64,000 nucleotides of DNA from Nonomuraea sp. SYSU D8015 (GCF_008065375.1 NZ_VJYI01000003.1:186001-250000); one strand, 5' to 3'; positions 33,274-42,546 are shown, counted from the stretch's first letter. Numbers and translations are program-made. The notes: generated by a model from the sequence alone, not told the origin.

Positions 33274-33345
33274 GACCGGAACTTAAAAACTTCCTCGGCT
33301 AGGCGTCAATAGCGAATTACGGCCCAGGAACTAATGGATGTGCCG

Positions 33346-33702
33346 TCACGACCCCGTCATCGCGGCGTGCAGGCGCAGGTACGGCTCGGCTTCCCCAGGC
33401 CTGTTCTGGCGCTGCAGGGTACGCGCGAGCAGCAGGTATGCGTACCCCTCGTCCGGCGCGTGGTCCAGGACCCGCCGGAGCTCCTTCTCGGCCTTCCCGA
33501 GCTGGGCGGAGTGGTAGTAGGCACGGGCCAGCAGCAACCGGGCGGCCAGGTTGTCCGGCGCCTCGGCCACGACACCCGCCAGGATCCCGGCGGCGCCGAT
33601 GTAGTCCTTGGCGTCGAAGAACAGGCGCCCCCGCCGGTACTCCTCGGCCAGGCCCCCATGCGTCACGTCGATCAACGTCCCTCCTCCCCGGAACAGCCCC
33701 AT
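33346..33702 (-). CDS. Small tetratricopeptide-repeat protein
   Basis: The 118-residue product contains about two and a half TPR motifs: LFFDAKDYIGAAGILAGVV, NLAARLLLARAYYHSAQLGKA and EGYAYLLLARTLQRQNRPGEA. It has no signal or membrane segment and would serve as a protein-protein interaction scaffold. It stands alone between the propeller and MarR genes and gives no clue to its partner. Confidence 0.82.
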   Translation of the reverse strand: MGLFRGGGTLIDVTHGGLAEEYRRGRLFFDAKDYIGAAGILAGVVAEAPDNLAARLLLARAYYHSAQLGKAEKELRRVLDHAPDEGYAYLLLARTLQRQNRPGEAEPYLRLHAAMTGS

Positions 33703-33789
33703 GTAGTTGAAGCTTCAAATCACACTGCGTCCGAACATGCGACGGGCGCCGGCCATTCCCCGCGTCGCGCGCCGCATGGCGGGGGCGGA

Positions 33790-34215
33790 TCAGCGGACGA
33801 CGGCGCGGACGAGCAGGCGCTGCAGGGCGTCCTGCTCGTCGTGGGACAGCGGGGCCAGCGGGGAGTCCTCGGCGAGCAGCTCCAGGAGGCGCTCGCGGAG
33901 CTCGGCGCCCGCGGGCGTCAGGACGAGCTGCTTGGCGCGCCGGTTGCCGGGGTGCGGGTGGCGCTCGAGGTAGCCCTGCTCCTCGAGGCGGTCGGCGACG
34001 AAGGTGGCGTTGGAGGGCTCGCAGCTCATCCGTTCGGCGAGCTCGCGCAGGGTCATGGGACCGGTCAGCTCGCGCAGCGCGACGCCCTGCGAGGCGGTCA
34101 GGCCGAGGGTGGCCGCGCGGACCCTGACGTGCGCCTCGATCTGCTTGGCCAGGCCGTTGACCAGGCCGCAGAGCTCGCGGTCGGCCTGGGCCCGGGTCTC
34201 GCGCTCGTCGCTCAC
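33790..34215 (-). CDS. MarR-family transcriptional regulator
   Basis: The 141-residue protein has a winged HTH (about residues 45-105): LTASQGVALRELTGPMTLREL, RMSCEPSNATFVADRLEEQGY (recognition helix) and the wing RHPHPGNRRAKQLVLTPAG. Dimerisation helices flank it. MarR proteins usually repress themselves and a divergent gene until a ligand binds; here the divergent gene is a metallo-hydrolase and the 118-bp gap carries fitting half-sites. Translation starts at GTG 34215. Confidence 0.92.
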   Translation of the reverse strand: MSDERETRAQADRELCGLVNGLAKQIEAHVRVRAATLGLTASQGVALRELTGPMTLRELAERMSCEPSNATFVADRLEEQGYLERHPHPGNRRAKQLVLTPAGAELRERLLELLAEDSPLAPLSHDEQDALQRLLVRAVVR

Positions 34216-34230
34216 GGCGGGCAGTCTACT

Positions 34231-34268
34231 ACAACTCGAATGATTGCAATTAGAATAGTTCTAGTTGT
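34231..34268. promoter_or_regulatory. Candidate MarR operator with three half-sites
   Basis: Three copies of a half-site ACAAyTnGAA occur: ACAACTCGAA (34231-34240), GCAATTAGAA (34246-34255) and, inverted, TTCTAGTTGT (34259-34268). The last two form an inverted repeat with a TAG centre. The block is strikingly AT-rich for this genome and lies in the MarR/metallo-hydrolase intergenic region. Confidence 0.6.
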
Positions 34269-34333
34269 AACGTCCTCCTCGTGCCGCCGACCGGCGGCGT
34301 CTCCCCGAGCGAACGAGGAACGAGGCAGGATCC

Positions 34334-35212
34334 ATGACCACGACGACCGTTTTCGACCGCGCCCGGCTGAGCCGCGCGCCGCGCGTCCGCTCGCTCCAGC
34401 TGGGTGACCTGACGATCACTTATGTCCCGGACGGGGTGGTCCGGCTCAAGCCGCGCGGCTGGTTGCCCGCCGCCACCGACGCCGACTGGGCGGACCACCG
34501 CGACCACCTCGACGAGGACGGCTTCCTGGTCGCCGGGATCGGCGGGCTGCTGGTCGAGCGGGGTGACCGGGCGCTGCTCATCGACGCCGGGTTCGGACCC
34601 GAGTCCCACCCCGAGGACCCCGCCAACCCGCTGCTGGGGCGCCTGTACGGCGGTGACCTGCTGGACGGCCTGCGGCGACTGGGCCGTACGCCGGGGCAGA
34701 TCGAGGCCGTCGCCATCACCCACCTGCACGTCGACCACCTGGGGTGGACGTGGAGCGACGCGCCCGGCGAGGACGCACCGCCCTTCGCGCACGCCGCCCA
34801 TCTGGTCGCGGCGCCGGAGTGGGAGGGGCGCGACCTCGCCGCCGAGCCGCGGCTCGCCGTCCTCGCACCCCGGGTCCGCACGATCGAGGACGACGAGGAG
34901 ATCTTCCCCGGCGTCCGGGCCTCGTTCGCGCCGGGACACACCGTCGGCCACACCGCCTACACCATCACCGGCGGCGACCGGCGGCTCATCGCCTTCGGCG
35001 ACGCCCTGCACGCGCCGATCCAGGTCACCCACCCCGAATGGTCCTGCGGGATCGACCACGACCCCGCCGAATCCGCCGAGCACCGCCGGCGCCTGGTCGA
35101 AGAGCTGAGCCGCCCCGACACGATCGGCTACGGCGTCCACTTCGCCGACGTGGTCTTCGGACGGGCCGAGCCCCGCCCCGACGGCCGGTTCACCTGGGTC
35201 CCCGTCGCCTGA
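34334..35212 (+). CDS. Metallo-beta-lactamase-fold hydrolase
   Basis: A 292-residue MBL-fold enzyme. The dinuclear zinc motif HxHxDH is ITHLHVDHLGW, further ligands are His in FAPGHTVGHTAY, Asp in IAFGDALHAPIQ and His in IGYGVHFADVVFG. No signal peptide is present, so it hydrolyses a lactone, thioester or similar compound in the cytoplasm. It is divergent from the MarR gene and probably under its control. Confidence 0.92.
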   Translation: MTTTTVFDRARLSRAPRVRSLQLGDLTITYVPDGVVRLKPRGWLPAATDADWADHRDHLDEDGFLVAGIGGLLVERGDRALLIDAGFGPESHPEDPANPLLGRLYGGDLLDGLRRLGRTPGQIEAVAITHLHVDHLGWTWSDAPGEDAPPFAHAAHLVAAPEWEGRDLAAEPRLAVLAPRVRTIEDDEEIFPGVRASFAPGHTVGHTAYTITGGDRRLIAFGDALHAPIQVTHPEWSCGIDHDPAESAEHRRRLVEELSRPDTIGYGVHFADVVFGRAEPRPDGRFTWVPVA

Positions 35213-35399
35213 CCGCCCGCCACCTGACCGTGATACCGCGGTTCGCCGTCGGGGCGATGGCCGCGCCCATCACCGCCGACCTGCGCCTGTCCCCACGGCG
35301 CTCGCCAGCAGCTTGGCCCAGCCGACCGCCGCCCGGCTCATCGCCTCCCGTGCCCCCGCCCGCCGGCGCGCGCCGGCCTCCGGCATGGTCGGCGCGGTC

Positions 35400-35600
35400 C
35401 GAGCCGGTGAGCGTGTGCCCGGCCGGCAGCGTGAAGGTGACCGTCCATCCGATGATCGTGGAGGTGCCGGTGTCGGTGATGGTCAGCGGCTGGATGACGT
35501 ACCCGGTGGCCCACTTGGTCTGCACGGTGGGGACGGCCGTGCAGACCCCGGTGGACGTGCCCGGCTGGGTGGTGACCGCCGCGGTGTTCCGGACCGGCGA
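35400..35600 (-). pseudogene. Fragment of a CBM2 cellulose/xylan-binding module
   Basis: About 65 residues of a CBM2 are readable on the minus strand: GVCTAVPTVQTKWATGYVIQ, then PLTITDTGTSTIIGWTVTF and LPAGHTLTGS. The rest of the module (second half with the conserved Trp and closing Cys) is missing, and no start codon or catalytic domain precedes it. It lies immediately downstream of the rhamnosidase stop in the same direction, in an otherwise gene-free stretch (35213-35640). It is the relic of a secreted glycoside hydrolase. Confidence 0.7.
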
Positions 35601-35640
35601 GGTGTTGCCCGTTCGCTTCCGGCGGCCGGCTGGGCGCCGG

Positions 35641-38199
35641 TCAGATGACGGTGGTGAACGTGTGCGTGCCGGCGCCCACCTCCTGCGGGACGGCCCCCTG
35701 GAGGTCGACCTCGGCGAGGGTGCCCGGGGGGACGGTGGCGGTGACGGTGAGCGTGCCGCCCTTTCTGGTCCAGGAGACCGAGGCCGGGCCGTACGGGGTG
35801 TCGAGGCTCGCCGACGCGTGCGTGAGGTCGCCGCCCGGCCGCGGCGCGATGCGCAGGCGACGGTAGCCGGGGGCGGCCGGGGCGAGGCCGGCGACCGTGC
35901 GGTGCAGGAAGTCGGCCACCGCGCCGAGGGCGTAGTGGTTGAAGGAGGTCATTTCGCCGGGGTTGACCGTGCCGTCGGGCAGCATGCTGTCCCACCGCTC
36001 CCAGATGGTGGTGGCGCCCATCGTCACCGGGTACAGCCACGAGGGGCAGTTCCGCTGCATGAGCAGCGCGTACGCGGTGTCGTACGCACCCACCGAGCAC
36101 AACGCGTCGCAGACGAGCGGGGTGCCGACGAAGCCGGTGCCGATGCGGTGGTGGTCGGCGGTGACCAGCTCGACCAGGCGGCGTCCGGCCCGTTCCCGCT
36201 GCTCAGGCCCGTCCAGCAGGTCCAGGCACAGGGCGAGGGCGTAGGCGGTCTGGGTGTCGCAGGCCAGCCGCCCCGACGAGGTGACGAATTCGCGGCGGAA
36301 GGCCGCGCGCACCGCCTCGGCGAGCTCCGCGTAGCGGGCGGCGTCGGCGTCGTGGCCGAGCAGCGCCGCCGCATCGGCCACGACGCGGGCCGTCCAGGCG
36401 TGATACGCGGTCGCCACCAGCGCGTGATCGGTCCGCGCCCGCCCGGGGTCGTCCGGGGGCGCCGCCGGGTCCAGCCAGTCGCCGAACTGGAAGCCCTGGT
36501 CCCACAGGTGGTCCTCGCCGGCCAGCGCGGCGACCTGGTCCACCCACGCCGTCATGCTCGGATACTGGGTGCGCAACAGGCCGAGGTCGCCGGAGCGCTG
36601 GTAGAGCACCCACGGGACGAGCACCGCGGCGTCCCCCCAGGCCGCCGCCGGCTCGGGCGGGAACATGAGCTCCACCCACGGCACGTACGGCGGGACCGAG
36701 CCGTGCTCGGCCTGCTCGGCGGCGAGGTCGGCGAGCCAGGAGGCCAGCGCGCCGGTGCAGTCGTACAGGAAGGCGGCGGCCGGGGCGAAGACCTGGAGGT
36801 CGCCGGTCCAGCCGAGCCGCTCGTCGCGTTGGGGGCAGTCGGTGGGCAGGTCGACGAAGTTGCCGCGCATGCTCCATATGACGTTGTCGTGCAGGCGGTT
36901 CAGCAGCGGGTCGGAGCAGGAGAAGGCGCCGATGGGGCGCAGGTCGGTGTGGCAGACGACGGCCCGCACGTCGGCGGGGTCGAGCTCGCCGGGCCAGCCG
37001 TCGATCTGGGCGTAGCGGAAGCCGTGGGTGGTGAAGCGGGGCTCCCACTCCTCCGGCTCGGGATCGCCGCGCAACGTGTACTCGTCGAGTGCGGCGGCCT
37101 CGCGCAGCGGGCGCAGGGCCAGTTCGCCGTTCTCCAGCACCTCGGCGTGGCGCAGGGTCACCGTGTGCCCGGCCGGGCCCTGCACGCGGATCCGCAGGCG
37201 GCCGGCGATGTTCTGGCCGAAGTCGAGGATGGTCTTCCCCGAGGGGCTGGTGAGGATCTCCACGGGGGCCAGCGTCTCGGTCCGGCGCACGGGCGGGCCG
37301 GTGGGCGCGACGAGCAGGGCGGGGTCGTGGGACAGGACGTCGGCGGGCAGCCAGGAGGCGGCGTCGAAGCCGGGCCGCGACCAGCCGGCCGGCAACAGGC
37401 GGGCGTCGTGTTTCTCGCCGTCGTAGAGGCCGGCCGCGGTGACCGGGCCGGGGGCGCAGCGCCACTGGTCGTCGGTGGTCACGACGTCGGTGGTGCCGTC
37501 GGCGTAGGTGATCTCCAGCTGGGCGATGAGGGCGGTGCGGTCGCCGTAGATGTTCGTCTTGCCGCCGAGGAAGCCGAGCCGGCCGCGGTACCAGCCGTCG
37601 GCCAGGGTGGCGCCGATGGCGTTGCCGCCCTCGGCCAGCAGATCCGTGACGTCGTGGGTGCGGTAGCGCAGGCGGTGGCCGTAGCTGCTCCAGCCGGGGG
37701 CGAGCACGTCCTCGCCGACCACCCGGCCGTTGAGCTCGATCTCGTACGTGCCGTGCGCGGTGACGTACAGGCGGGCCCGCTGGACGGGGCCGCGTACGGT
37801 GAAGTCGCGGCGCAGCAGCAGCGCGGGGCCGTCGGGCACGCCGAGCAGCTCCGGCGGCGGCGCGGCGGCCCCGGCCCGCCAGTCGGCCGGCTCCAGCAGC
37901 CCGGCCTCCACGTACGACCAGGGGCTCCAGTCCCCTGCCGTGCCGTCGGCGCCGTACACGCGCACCCGCGCGCCGCGCCGCTCGCGCGAGCCGAGTGGCG
38001 CGCCCGGCCAGGGCACGAGCACCGACTCGCCGGACTCGACGCGGCCGGTGGCCGTGCCGTCGCCGAGCTCGATCTCGTACGCCTGCTGCCGCCAGCCGGG
38101 GAGGTCGGTGGCGACGGTCCAGGACAGGCGGGGCGTGGGTTCGCCGATGCCGAGGGGGTCGCGGTGGTGTTCGAAGGTGGGAGCTGTGACGTGCAGCAA
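35641..38199 (-). CDS. Alpha-L-rhamnosidase (GH78)
   Basis: An 852-residue GH78 protein. N-terminal beta-sandwich domains contain PTPRLSWTVATDLPGWRQQAY and the Bac_rhamnosid_N region (YVTAHGTYEIELNGRVVGED). The (alpha/alpha)6 barrel has the catalytic-region signature PTDCPQRDERLGWTGD, with acidic residues for the inverting mechanism, and LNRLHDNVIWSMRGNFVDLP before it. A short C-terminal beta domain follows (PRPGGDLTHASASLDTP). There is no signal peptide, so it removes terminal alpha-L-rhamnose from imported oligosaccharides in the cytoplasm. It is the last gene of the importer operon, 13 bases after the permease. Confidence 0.95.
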   Translation of the reverse strand: MLHVTAPTFEHHRDPLGIGEPTPRLSWTVATDLPGWRQQAYEIELGDGTATGRVESGESVLVPWPGAPLGSRERRGARVRVYGADGTAGDWSPWSYVEAGLLEPADWRAGAAAPPPELLGVPDGPALLLRRDFTVRGPVQRARLYVTAHGTYEIELNGRVVGEDVLAPGWSSYGHRLRYRTHDVTDLLAEGGNAIGATLADGWYRGRLGFLGGKTNIYGDRTALIAQLEITYADGTTDVVTTDDQWRCAPGPVTAAGLYDGEKHDARLLPAGWSRPGFDAASWLPADVLSHDPALLVAPTGPPVRRTETLAPVEILTSPSGKTILDFGQNIAGRLRIRVQGPAGHTVTLRHAEVLENGELALRPLREAAALDEYTLRGDPEPEEWEPRFTTHGFRYAQIDGWPGELDPADVRAVVCHTDLRPIGAFSCSDPLLNRLHDNVIWSMRGNFVDLPTDCPQRDERLGWTGDLQVFAPAAAFLYDCTGALASWLADLAAEQAEHGSVPPYVPWVELMFPPEPAAAWGDAAVLVPWVLYQRSGDLGLLRTQYPSMTAWVDQVAALAGEDHLWDQGFQFGDWLDPAAPPDDPGRARTDHALVATAYHAWTARVVADAAALLGHDADAARYAELAEAVRAAFRREFVTSSGRLACDTQTAYALALCLDLLDGPEQRERAGRRLVELVTADHHRIGTGFVGTPLVCDALCSVGAYDTAYALLMQRNCPSWLYPVTMGATTIWERWDSMLPDGTVNPGEMTSFNHYALGAVADFLHRTVAGLAPAAPGYRRLRIAPRPGGDLTHASASLDTPYGPASVSWTRKGGTLTVTATVPPGTLAEVDLQGAVPQEVGAGTHTFTTVI

Positions 38200-38212
38200 G
38201 ATGCTCCTTAAG

Positions 38213-39040
38213 TCATCCCTTGATGGCGCCGGCGGTCATGCCGGCGACGATCTTGCGGTTGAAGAAGACGAACAGCAGCAGCGGCGGGATCGTGATCAGC
38301 ACGATGTCCATGAACAGCAGGTTCCACTGCGTGCTGTACTGGCTCTGGAAGTTGTAGAGGGTCAGCTGGACGGTGGCGTTCTCGTCGCCGGGCAGGAAGT
38401 ACAGCGGGTTGACGAAGTCGTTGAAGACGGTCACCGACGTGGTGAGGATGACGGTGATGGTGACCGGCCGCAGCAGCGGGAAGATCACGCGGAAGAAGAG
38501 CGTGAGCCCGGTGCAGCCGTCGATCATGGCGGCCTCGTCCAGCTCCCGCGGGATGGCCGCGATGAACGCCCGGAACAGCAGCACCGCGTACGACAGCCCG
38601 AAGGCGACCTCGACCAGGATCAGCCCCGGCATGGTCTTGAACAGGCCGAGCCCCTTCAGCAGCCAGATCGTGGGGACGATCGCGGGCGGGATGATCAGCC
38701 CGGACAACACCAGGAAGTCGGCGAGCTTGCTCACCTTGCCGGCCCGGCGTTGCAGGACGAACGCGGCCATCGCGGCGAAGACCACGATCAGCGCCACCGA
38801 GGCGACGGTGAGGACGGTGGAGTTGACGAAGGCCCGCAGCAGCACGTAGTCGCGCGCCTCGATGACCTCGGTGAAGTTCTGGACGACGGGCCATTCGGAG
38901 GGCCAGGCGAAGTCGAGGTCCTCGGCCTGGACCTCGTCCTTCACCGCGGTCAGCAGCATGAACGAGAACGGCACCAGGAAGATCACGGTGGCGAGGACGA
39001 GCGCGATCCCCTCCGCGCCCACCCGCTTGAGTGCTCTCAT
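38213..39040 (-). CDS. Carbohydrate ABC transporter permease (MalG-like)
   Basis: The 275-residue membrane protein has six hydrophobic segments and the EAA loop ELDEAAMIDGCTGLTLFFRVI, which docks the ATPase, plus the C-terminal PLYFLPGDENATVQLTLY region. It pairs with the MalF-like permease, whose gene overlaps it by 4 bases. The operon has no ATPase gene, so a shared MsiK-type ATPase encoded elsewhere is expected. Confidence 0.93.
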   Translation of the reverse strand: MRALKRVGAEGIALVLATVIFLVPFSFMLLTAVKDEVQAEDLDFAWPSEWPVVQNFTEVIEARDYVLLRAFVNSTVLTVASVALIVVFAAMAAFVLQRRAGKVSKLADFLVLSGLIIPPAIVPTIWLLKGLGLFKTMPGLILVEVAFGLSYAVLLFRAFIAAIPRELDEAAMIDGCTGLTLFFRVIFPLLRPVTITVILTTSVTVFNDFVNPLYFLPGDENATVQLTLYNFQSQYSTQWNLLFMDIVLITIPPLLLFVFFNRKIVAGMTAGAIKG

Positions 39041-39978
39041 ACGGCCACCTGCCTCTTGCCGAGGAAGTAGTTGAGCGGGACGACGATGGCGGTGACGACG
39101 ACGAACAGGATGACGTTGCCCGCCGTGGACAGGCCGAAGAAGCCGGCCTGGTACTGCTTGTAGATGATCGAGGCGATGGTGTCGCTGGTGAAGCCGGGAC
39201 CGCCGCGGGTCATCGTCCAGATCAGGTCGAACGAGCGCAGCCCGCCGATGAACGACAGGATGATCACCGAGTAGGTGGCCGGCCAGCTCAGCGGCAGCGT
39301 GACGTGACGGAAGCGGTGCCAGGCGCCGCCGCCGTCCACGGCCACGGCCTGGTAGTAGTCGCGCGGGATGGACAGGATGCCGGCGATGTAGATGACGGTC
39401 GCGAAGCCCACGCCCTTCCAGACGTCCACCAGCGCCACCGACAGCAGCGCCGTGTTCGCGTCGCCCAGCCAGTCCGGGCCGTCGATCCCGAACAGCGCGA
39501 GCGATCTGTTGACCAGCCCGGTGTCGGGCCGCAGCAGCGCACTGAAGGTGATGCCGACGGCCACGGTGGAGACCAGCACCGGGAAGAACACCACCGAGCG
39601 CAGGAAGCCGCGCAGCCGCAGCTTCGAGGTGAGCAGCACGCCCAGCAGCAGCCCCAGCACCACCTTCAGCCCGCTGGTGACCACGGCGTAGAAGAGGGTG
39701 TTGACGAAGCCGATGCGCAGGTTCTGCTCGGCGAAGAAGTCGCGGAAGTTGTCCAGGCCGACGAAGGTGCTGTCGAACAGCGTCCAGCGGGTCAGCGCGA
39801 AGTAGAAGGCCATCACCGTCGGCACCAGGAAGATCACCAGATAGACGACGGCGGCCGGCAAGTAGAGCGTGTACGGGTAGGCCGCGCGCTGCCTCTTGCG
39901 CGAGGCGCGGGCGTGCCCCTGCTGCTTCCCGGCTTGGCCGGGCCCGGTGCGGAGCCCCGCGGCCTGCTTCGTCACCAC
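39037..39978 (-). CDS. Carbohydrate ABC transporter permease (MalF-like)
   Basis: A 313-residue permease with a basic cytoplasmic N-terminus, six transmembrane helices and the EAA-type loop near YYQAVAVDGGGAWHRFRHVTL. SALLRPDTGLVNRSLALFG is the characteristic periplasmic-loop segment of MalF-type permeases. Together with its neighbour it forms the channel for a rhamnose-containing oligosaccharide, as inferred from the GH78 gene of the operon. Confidence 0.93.
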   Translation of the reverse strand: MVTKQAAGLRTGPGQAGKQQGHARASRKRQRAAYPYTLYLPAAVVYLVIFLVPTVMAFYFALTRWTLFDSTFVGLDNFRDFFAEQNLRIGFVNTLFYAVVTSGLKVVLGLLLGVLLTSKLRLRGFLRSVVFFPVLVSTVAVGITFSALLRPDTGLVNRSLALFGIDGPDWLGDANTALLSVALVDVWKGVGFATVIYIAGILSIPRDYYQAVAVDGGGAWHRFRHVTLPLSWPATYSVIILSFIGGLRSFDLIWTMTRGGPGFTSDTIASIIYKQYQAGFFGLSTAGNVILFVVVTAIVVPLNYFLGKRQVAV

Positions 39979-41273
39979 CCCGCGAGCCCCAACTGCTTGG
40001 CCTGCTTCTCCACGTCCTTGTCGTACTGGGCGGCGCCCTCGGCGGGCGGGGTCAGCCCGGAGCCGACCGCGACGGTGATCTGCTCCAGCGACGGGCCCTT
40101 GACGGGCGAGAGGAACTCCAGCGCCGGCGCGGTCCTGCCCTCGTCGACGTACGCCTGCAGGTCCTTGGCCACCTGGATGGCGTCGTCGGGCAGCTTGGCG
40201 CCCTGGATCCGGTACGGCCCGGCCGGCTGGACGACCTTGTTGACCGCCTCGGCGGCGGCCGGCGAGGCGACGAAGGCCAGGAACTTCTTGGCCGCCTCCA
40301 GGTTCTTGGTGGACTTGGGGATGTAGAGGCCCGCCGGCTCCCAGATCGTGGCGCCGTTCTTGGCCGGGTCGGTGCCGGGGACGCCGAAGAAGCCGACGTC
40401 GGTCGCGGCCTGCGGCGTCGAGGCGACCATCGGCGGCAGCATGGCGCTGAGCATGGGGTAGTGCGCGCCCTTGCCCTCGACCAGCATCTTCAGGCCCTGG
40501 TCGGCGATGGCCGAGCCGAAACCCTCGTTGAGGTAGCCCTTGGCGTGCACGTCGGCCAGGTGCTGGAAACCGGCGAGGGCGGCGGGGGTGGTGGCGAACT
40601 TGGCCTTGCCCGCGGTGTAGTCCTGCGCGAACGTGGGCGCCGCGGCCTGGACGTTGTAGAAGTCGCCCAGCACGAACAGCTGCGAGGTCCAGGTGTCCTT
40701 GAACGTCGAGATCACGGGCGTGATCCCGGCCGCCTTGATCTTCTCGTTGTTGGCCATGAACGCGTCCCAGGTCTTCGGGACCTCCAGGCCGAGCTTCTCG
40801 TAGACCTTGCGGTTGTAGAGGATGCCGCCGCCCATGGCCGTGCCGGCCGGCACGCCGTACGCCTTGCCGGACTGGCTCACCACCGGCAGGAAGTCCTTCT
40901 GCACGTTGGCCAGCACCGGGTCGCCGGTGAGGTCGACGAGGGACTGGGCCGGATTGAGTGCCTGGAGCAGCGAGCCGGAGTTGTACCAGAGCACGTCCGA
41001 CATCTCGCCGGTGGAGAGCCTCGTCTTGACGATGTTGTCGCCCTCGCTGCCACCGGGCCGCGTCTCGGTCTCGATCTTGATCTTTGGGTTGGCCTGCATG
41101 AACGCGTCCGTGAGCGCCTTTGCCGTGTCCACGGTCGCCTGGCTGTTGTCCACCAGGAACGACAGCGTGACGGTGCCGTCGGCGGCGGGCCCGGAACTCG
41201 AGCCGCAGGAGGTCAGGGCCGCCGTCGCGACAACGGCCAGGGCCGTTCCCCGCGCGCGGTGAGAGGTCTTCAC
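39972..41273 (-). CDS. Extracellular solute-binding lipoprotein (family 1)
   Basis: A 433-residue binding protein with lipobox ALTSC, then a type 1 solute-binding fold: TVTLSFLVDNSQATVDTAKA, DVLWYNSGSLLQALNPAQSL and YGVPAGTAMGGGILYNRKVYEKLG. It captures an oligosaccharide outside the membrane for the two permeases. The GTG start at 41273 follows a LacI-type operator, and its end overlaps the permease gene by 7 bases, so it is the first gene of the rhamnoside operon. Confidence 0.93.
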   Translation of the reverse strand: MKTSHRARGTALAVVATAALTSCGSSSGPAADGTVTLSFLVDNSQATVDTAKALTDAFMQANPKIKIETETRPGGSEGDNIVKTRLSTGEMSDVLWYNSGSLLQALNPAQSLVDLTGDPVLANVQKDFLPVVSQSGKAYGVPAGTAMGGGILYNRKVYEKLGLEVPKTWDAFMANNEKIKAAGITPVISTFKDTWTSQLFVLGDFYNVQAAAPTFAQDYTAGKAKFATTPAALAGFQHLADVHAKGYLNEGFGSAIADQGLKMLVEGKGAHYPMLSAMLPPMVASTPQAATDVGFFGVPGTDPAKNGATIWEPAGLYIPKSTKNLEAAKKFLAFVASPAAAEAVNKVVQPAGPYRIQGAKLPDDAIQVAKDLQAYVDEGRTAPALEFLSPVKGPSLEQITVAVGSGLTPPAEGAAQYDKDVEKQAKQLGLAGW

Positions 41274-41291
41274 AACGCCCCTCCGGGTTGA

Positions 41292-41336
41292 TTGAAACGT
41301 TTTAACAACCCCCGATGCGAGTTAACGTAGGCGTTA
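41292..41336 (-). promoter_or_regulatory. LacI-type operator region of the rhamnoside operon
   Basis: TTGAAACGTTTTAA (41292-41305) matches the GAAACGTTT operator core of actinomycete LacI regulators and sits 19 bases before the binding-protein start. Slightly upstream, TAACG-TAGG-CGTTA (41323-41336) is a perfect 5-bp inverted repeat. Which LacI protein binds each site cannot be told. Confidence 0.6.
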
Positions 41337-41420
41337 CACCGTGCTACGTCAAGGGGTGTTTTGAGGAACGGTCCCCTAATGTGACCCTGGTAGTAAGGGG
41401 ATGCCTCCGGTTGATGAGCG

Positions 41421-41448
41421 CGGTGATGGGTAACATTACCCATCACCG
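41421..41448. promoter_or_regulatory. 28-bp near-perfect palindrome upstream of LacI gene
   Basis: Two 13-base arms, CGGTGATGGGTAA (41421-41433) and TTACCCATCACCG (41436-41448), are perfect inverted repeats around a central CA. A two-base loop is too short for a stable RNA hairpin, so a DNA operator is more likely than a terminator. It lies 58 bases before the LacI start in the divergent spacer. Confidence 0.65.
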
Positions 41449-41505
41449 TCCACGTGCTCGTCCGCCCTAGAATCGAGTCGCGTCGAGACGGGAGAAGGGC
41501 GGCAC

Positions 41506-42546
41506 ATGGCCACGCGCGAGGGACGGCGTCGGGTGACGATCACAGACGTGGCCAGCCATGCCCAGGTCTCCACGACGGCCGTGTCCAAGGTGCTGCGCAA
41601 CGCCTATGGCGTCAGCGAGGCGATGCGCCTGAAGGTGCAGGCCGCCATCGACGAGCTCGGCTACCGCCCGCAGGCGGCGGCCCGGGCGATGCGCGGGCAG
41701 ACCTTCACCATCGGCGTGCTGCTGCCGCACATCAGGAACCCGTTCTTCGCCGACATCCTCGACGGCCTCACCGAGGAGATCTCCGGCGCGGGCTACCAGG
41801 CCGTCATCGTCCAGAGCGGCGGCCCCGACCTGCGGAGGGAACGCGCCGCGATCGACGCCCTGGTCGACCGGCAGGCCGACGGCATCCTCATGATCGCCCC
41901 GGTCACGGCCCGGACGCAGCTGGAGGAGACGGCCAAGACCACGCCGACCGTGGTGCTCGGCCGCCATGAGCGCTCGGCGGTCTACGACGTGGTGCTCGAC
42001 GACGACGAGGCCGGCACGGAGCTGGTCGTCGAGCATCTCATCGCGCTCGGTCACCGCCGCATCGCGCACATCACCGACCCGGCCGGCGGCCGGGCCGGGC
42101 CGCTGACCCTGCCGCAACACGTCAGGGCGAAGACATACGAGCGACTGATGACCGAGCACGGCCTGACCGAGCACATCGCCATCGCCGCCACCTCCTACAC
42201 CGAGGAGGGCGGGTACGCGGGCACACGGGAGCTCCTGGCGCGCACACCCCGGCCCACCGCCATCTTCGCCGGCATGGACCAGGCCGCCTTCGGGGCGCTC
42301 GCGGCCGTCCACGAGGCCGGGCTCACCGTGCCCGGCGACATTTCGGTGGTCGGCTACGACAATGCGCGGGCGGCCGCTCTGGCGCACATCTCCCTGACCA
42401 GCGTCGACCAGGACGGCGCCATCATGGGCAAAACGGCCGGCCGGCTCCTTCTCGAGCGCATTCAGGGCCGCACGTCAGCGGTCCGTTTCTCGGTCACCCC
42501 GACCCTGGTGCCCCGCCGCTCCACCGCCCCGCCGCCGGCCGGGTGA
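41506..42546 (+). CDS. LacI-family transcriptional regulator (rhamnoside locus)
   Basis: The 346-residue protein has an N-terminal LacI HTH (VTITDVASHAQVSTTAVSKV) and hinge (DELGYRPQAAARAMRGQ), then a sugar-binding core with GVLLPHIRNPFFADIL, DGILMIAPVT, LGHRRIAHITDPAG and PRPTAIFAGMDQAAFGAL. It is divergent from the binding-protein, permease and GH78 operon and probably represses it in the absence of the imported sugar. A GGAG precedes ATG 41506. Confidence 0.94.
   Translation: MATREGRRRVTITDVASHAQVSTTAVSKVLRNAYGVSEAMRLKVQAAIDELGYRPQAAARAMRGQTFTIGVLLPHIRNPFFADILDGLTEEISGAGYQAVIVQSGGPDLRRERAAIDALVDRQADGILMIAPVTARTQLEETAKTTPTVVLGRHERSAVYDVVLDDDEAGTELVVEHLIALGHRRIAHITDPAGGRAGPLTLPQHVRAKTYERLMTEHGLTEHIAIAATSYTEEGGYAGTRELLARTPRPTAIFAGMDQAAFGALAAVHEAGLTVPGDISVVGYDNARAAALAHISLTSVDQDGAIMGKTAGRLLLERIQGRTSAVRFSVTPTLVPRRSTAPPPAG

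Noticed and set aside
41421..41448. 28-bp palindrome considered as a terminator
   Set aside because: The arms are separated by only two bases, there is no T-run, and it lies between two divergent starts, so an operator is more plausible.
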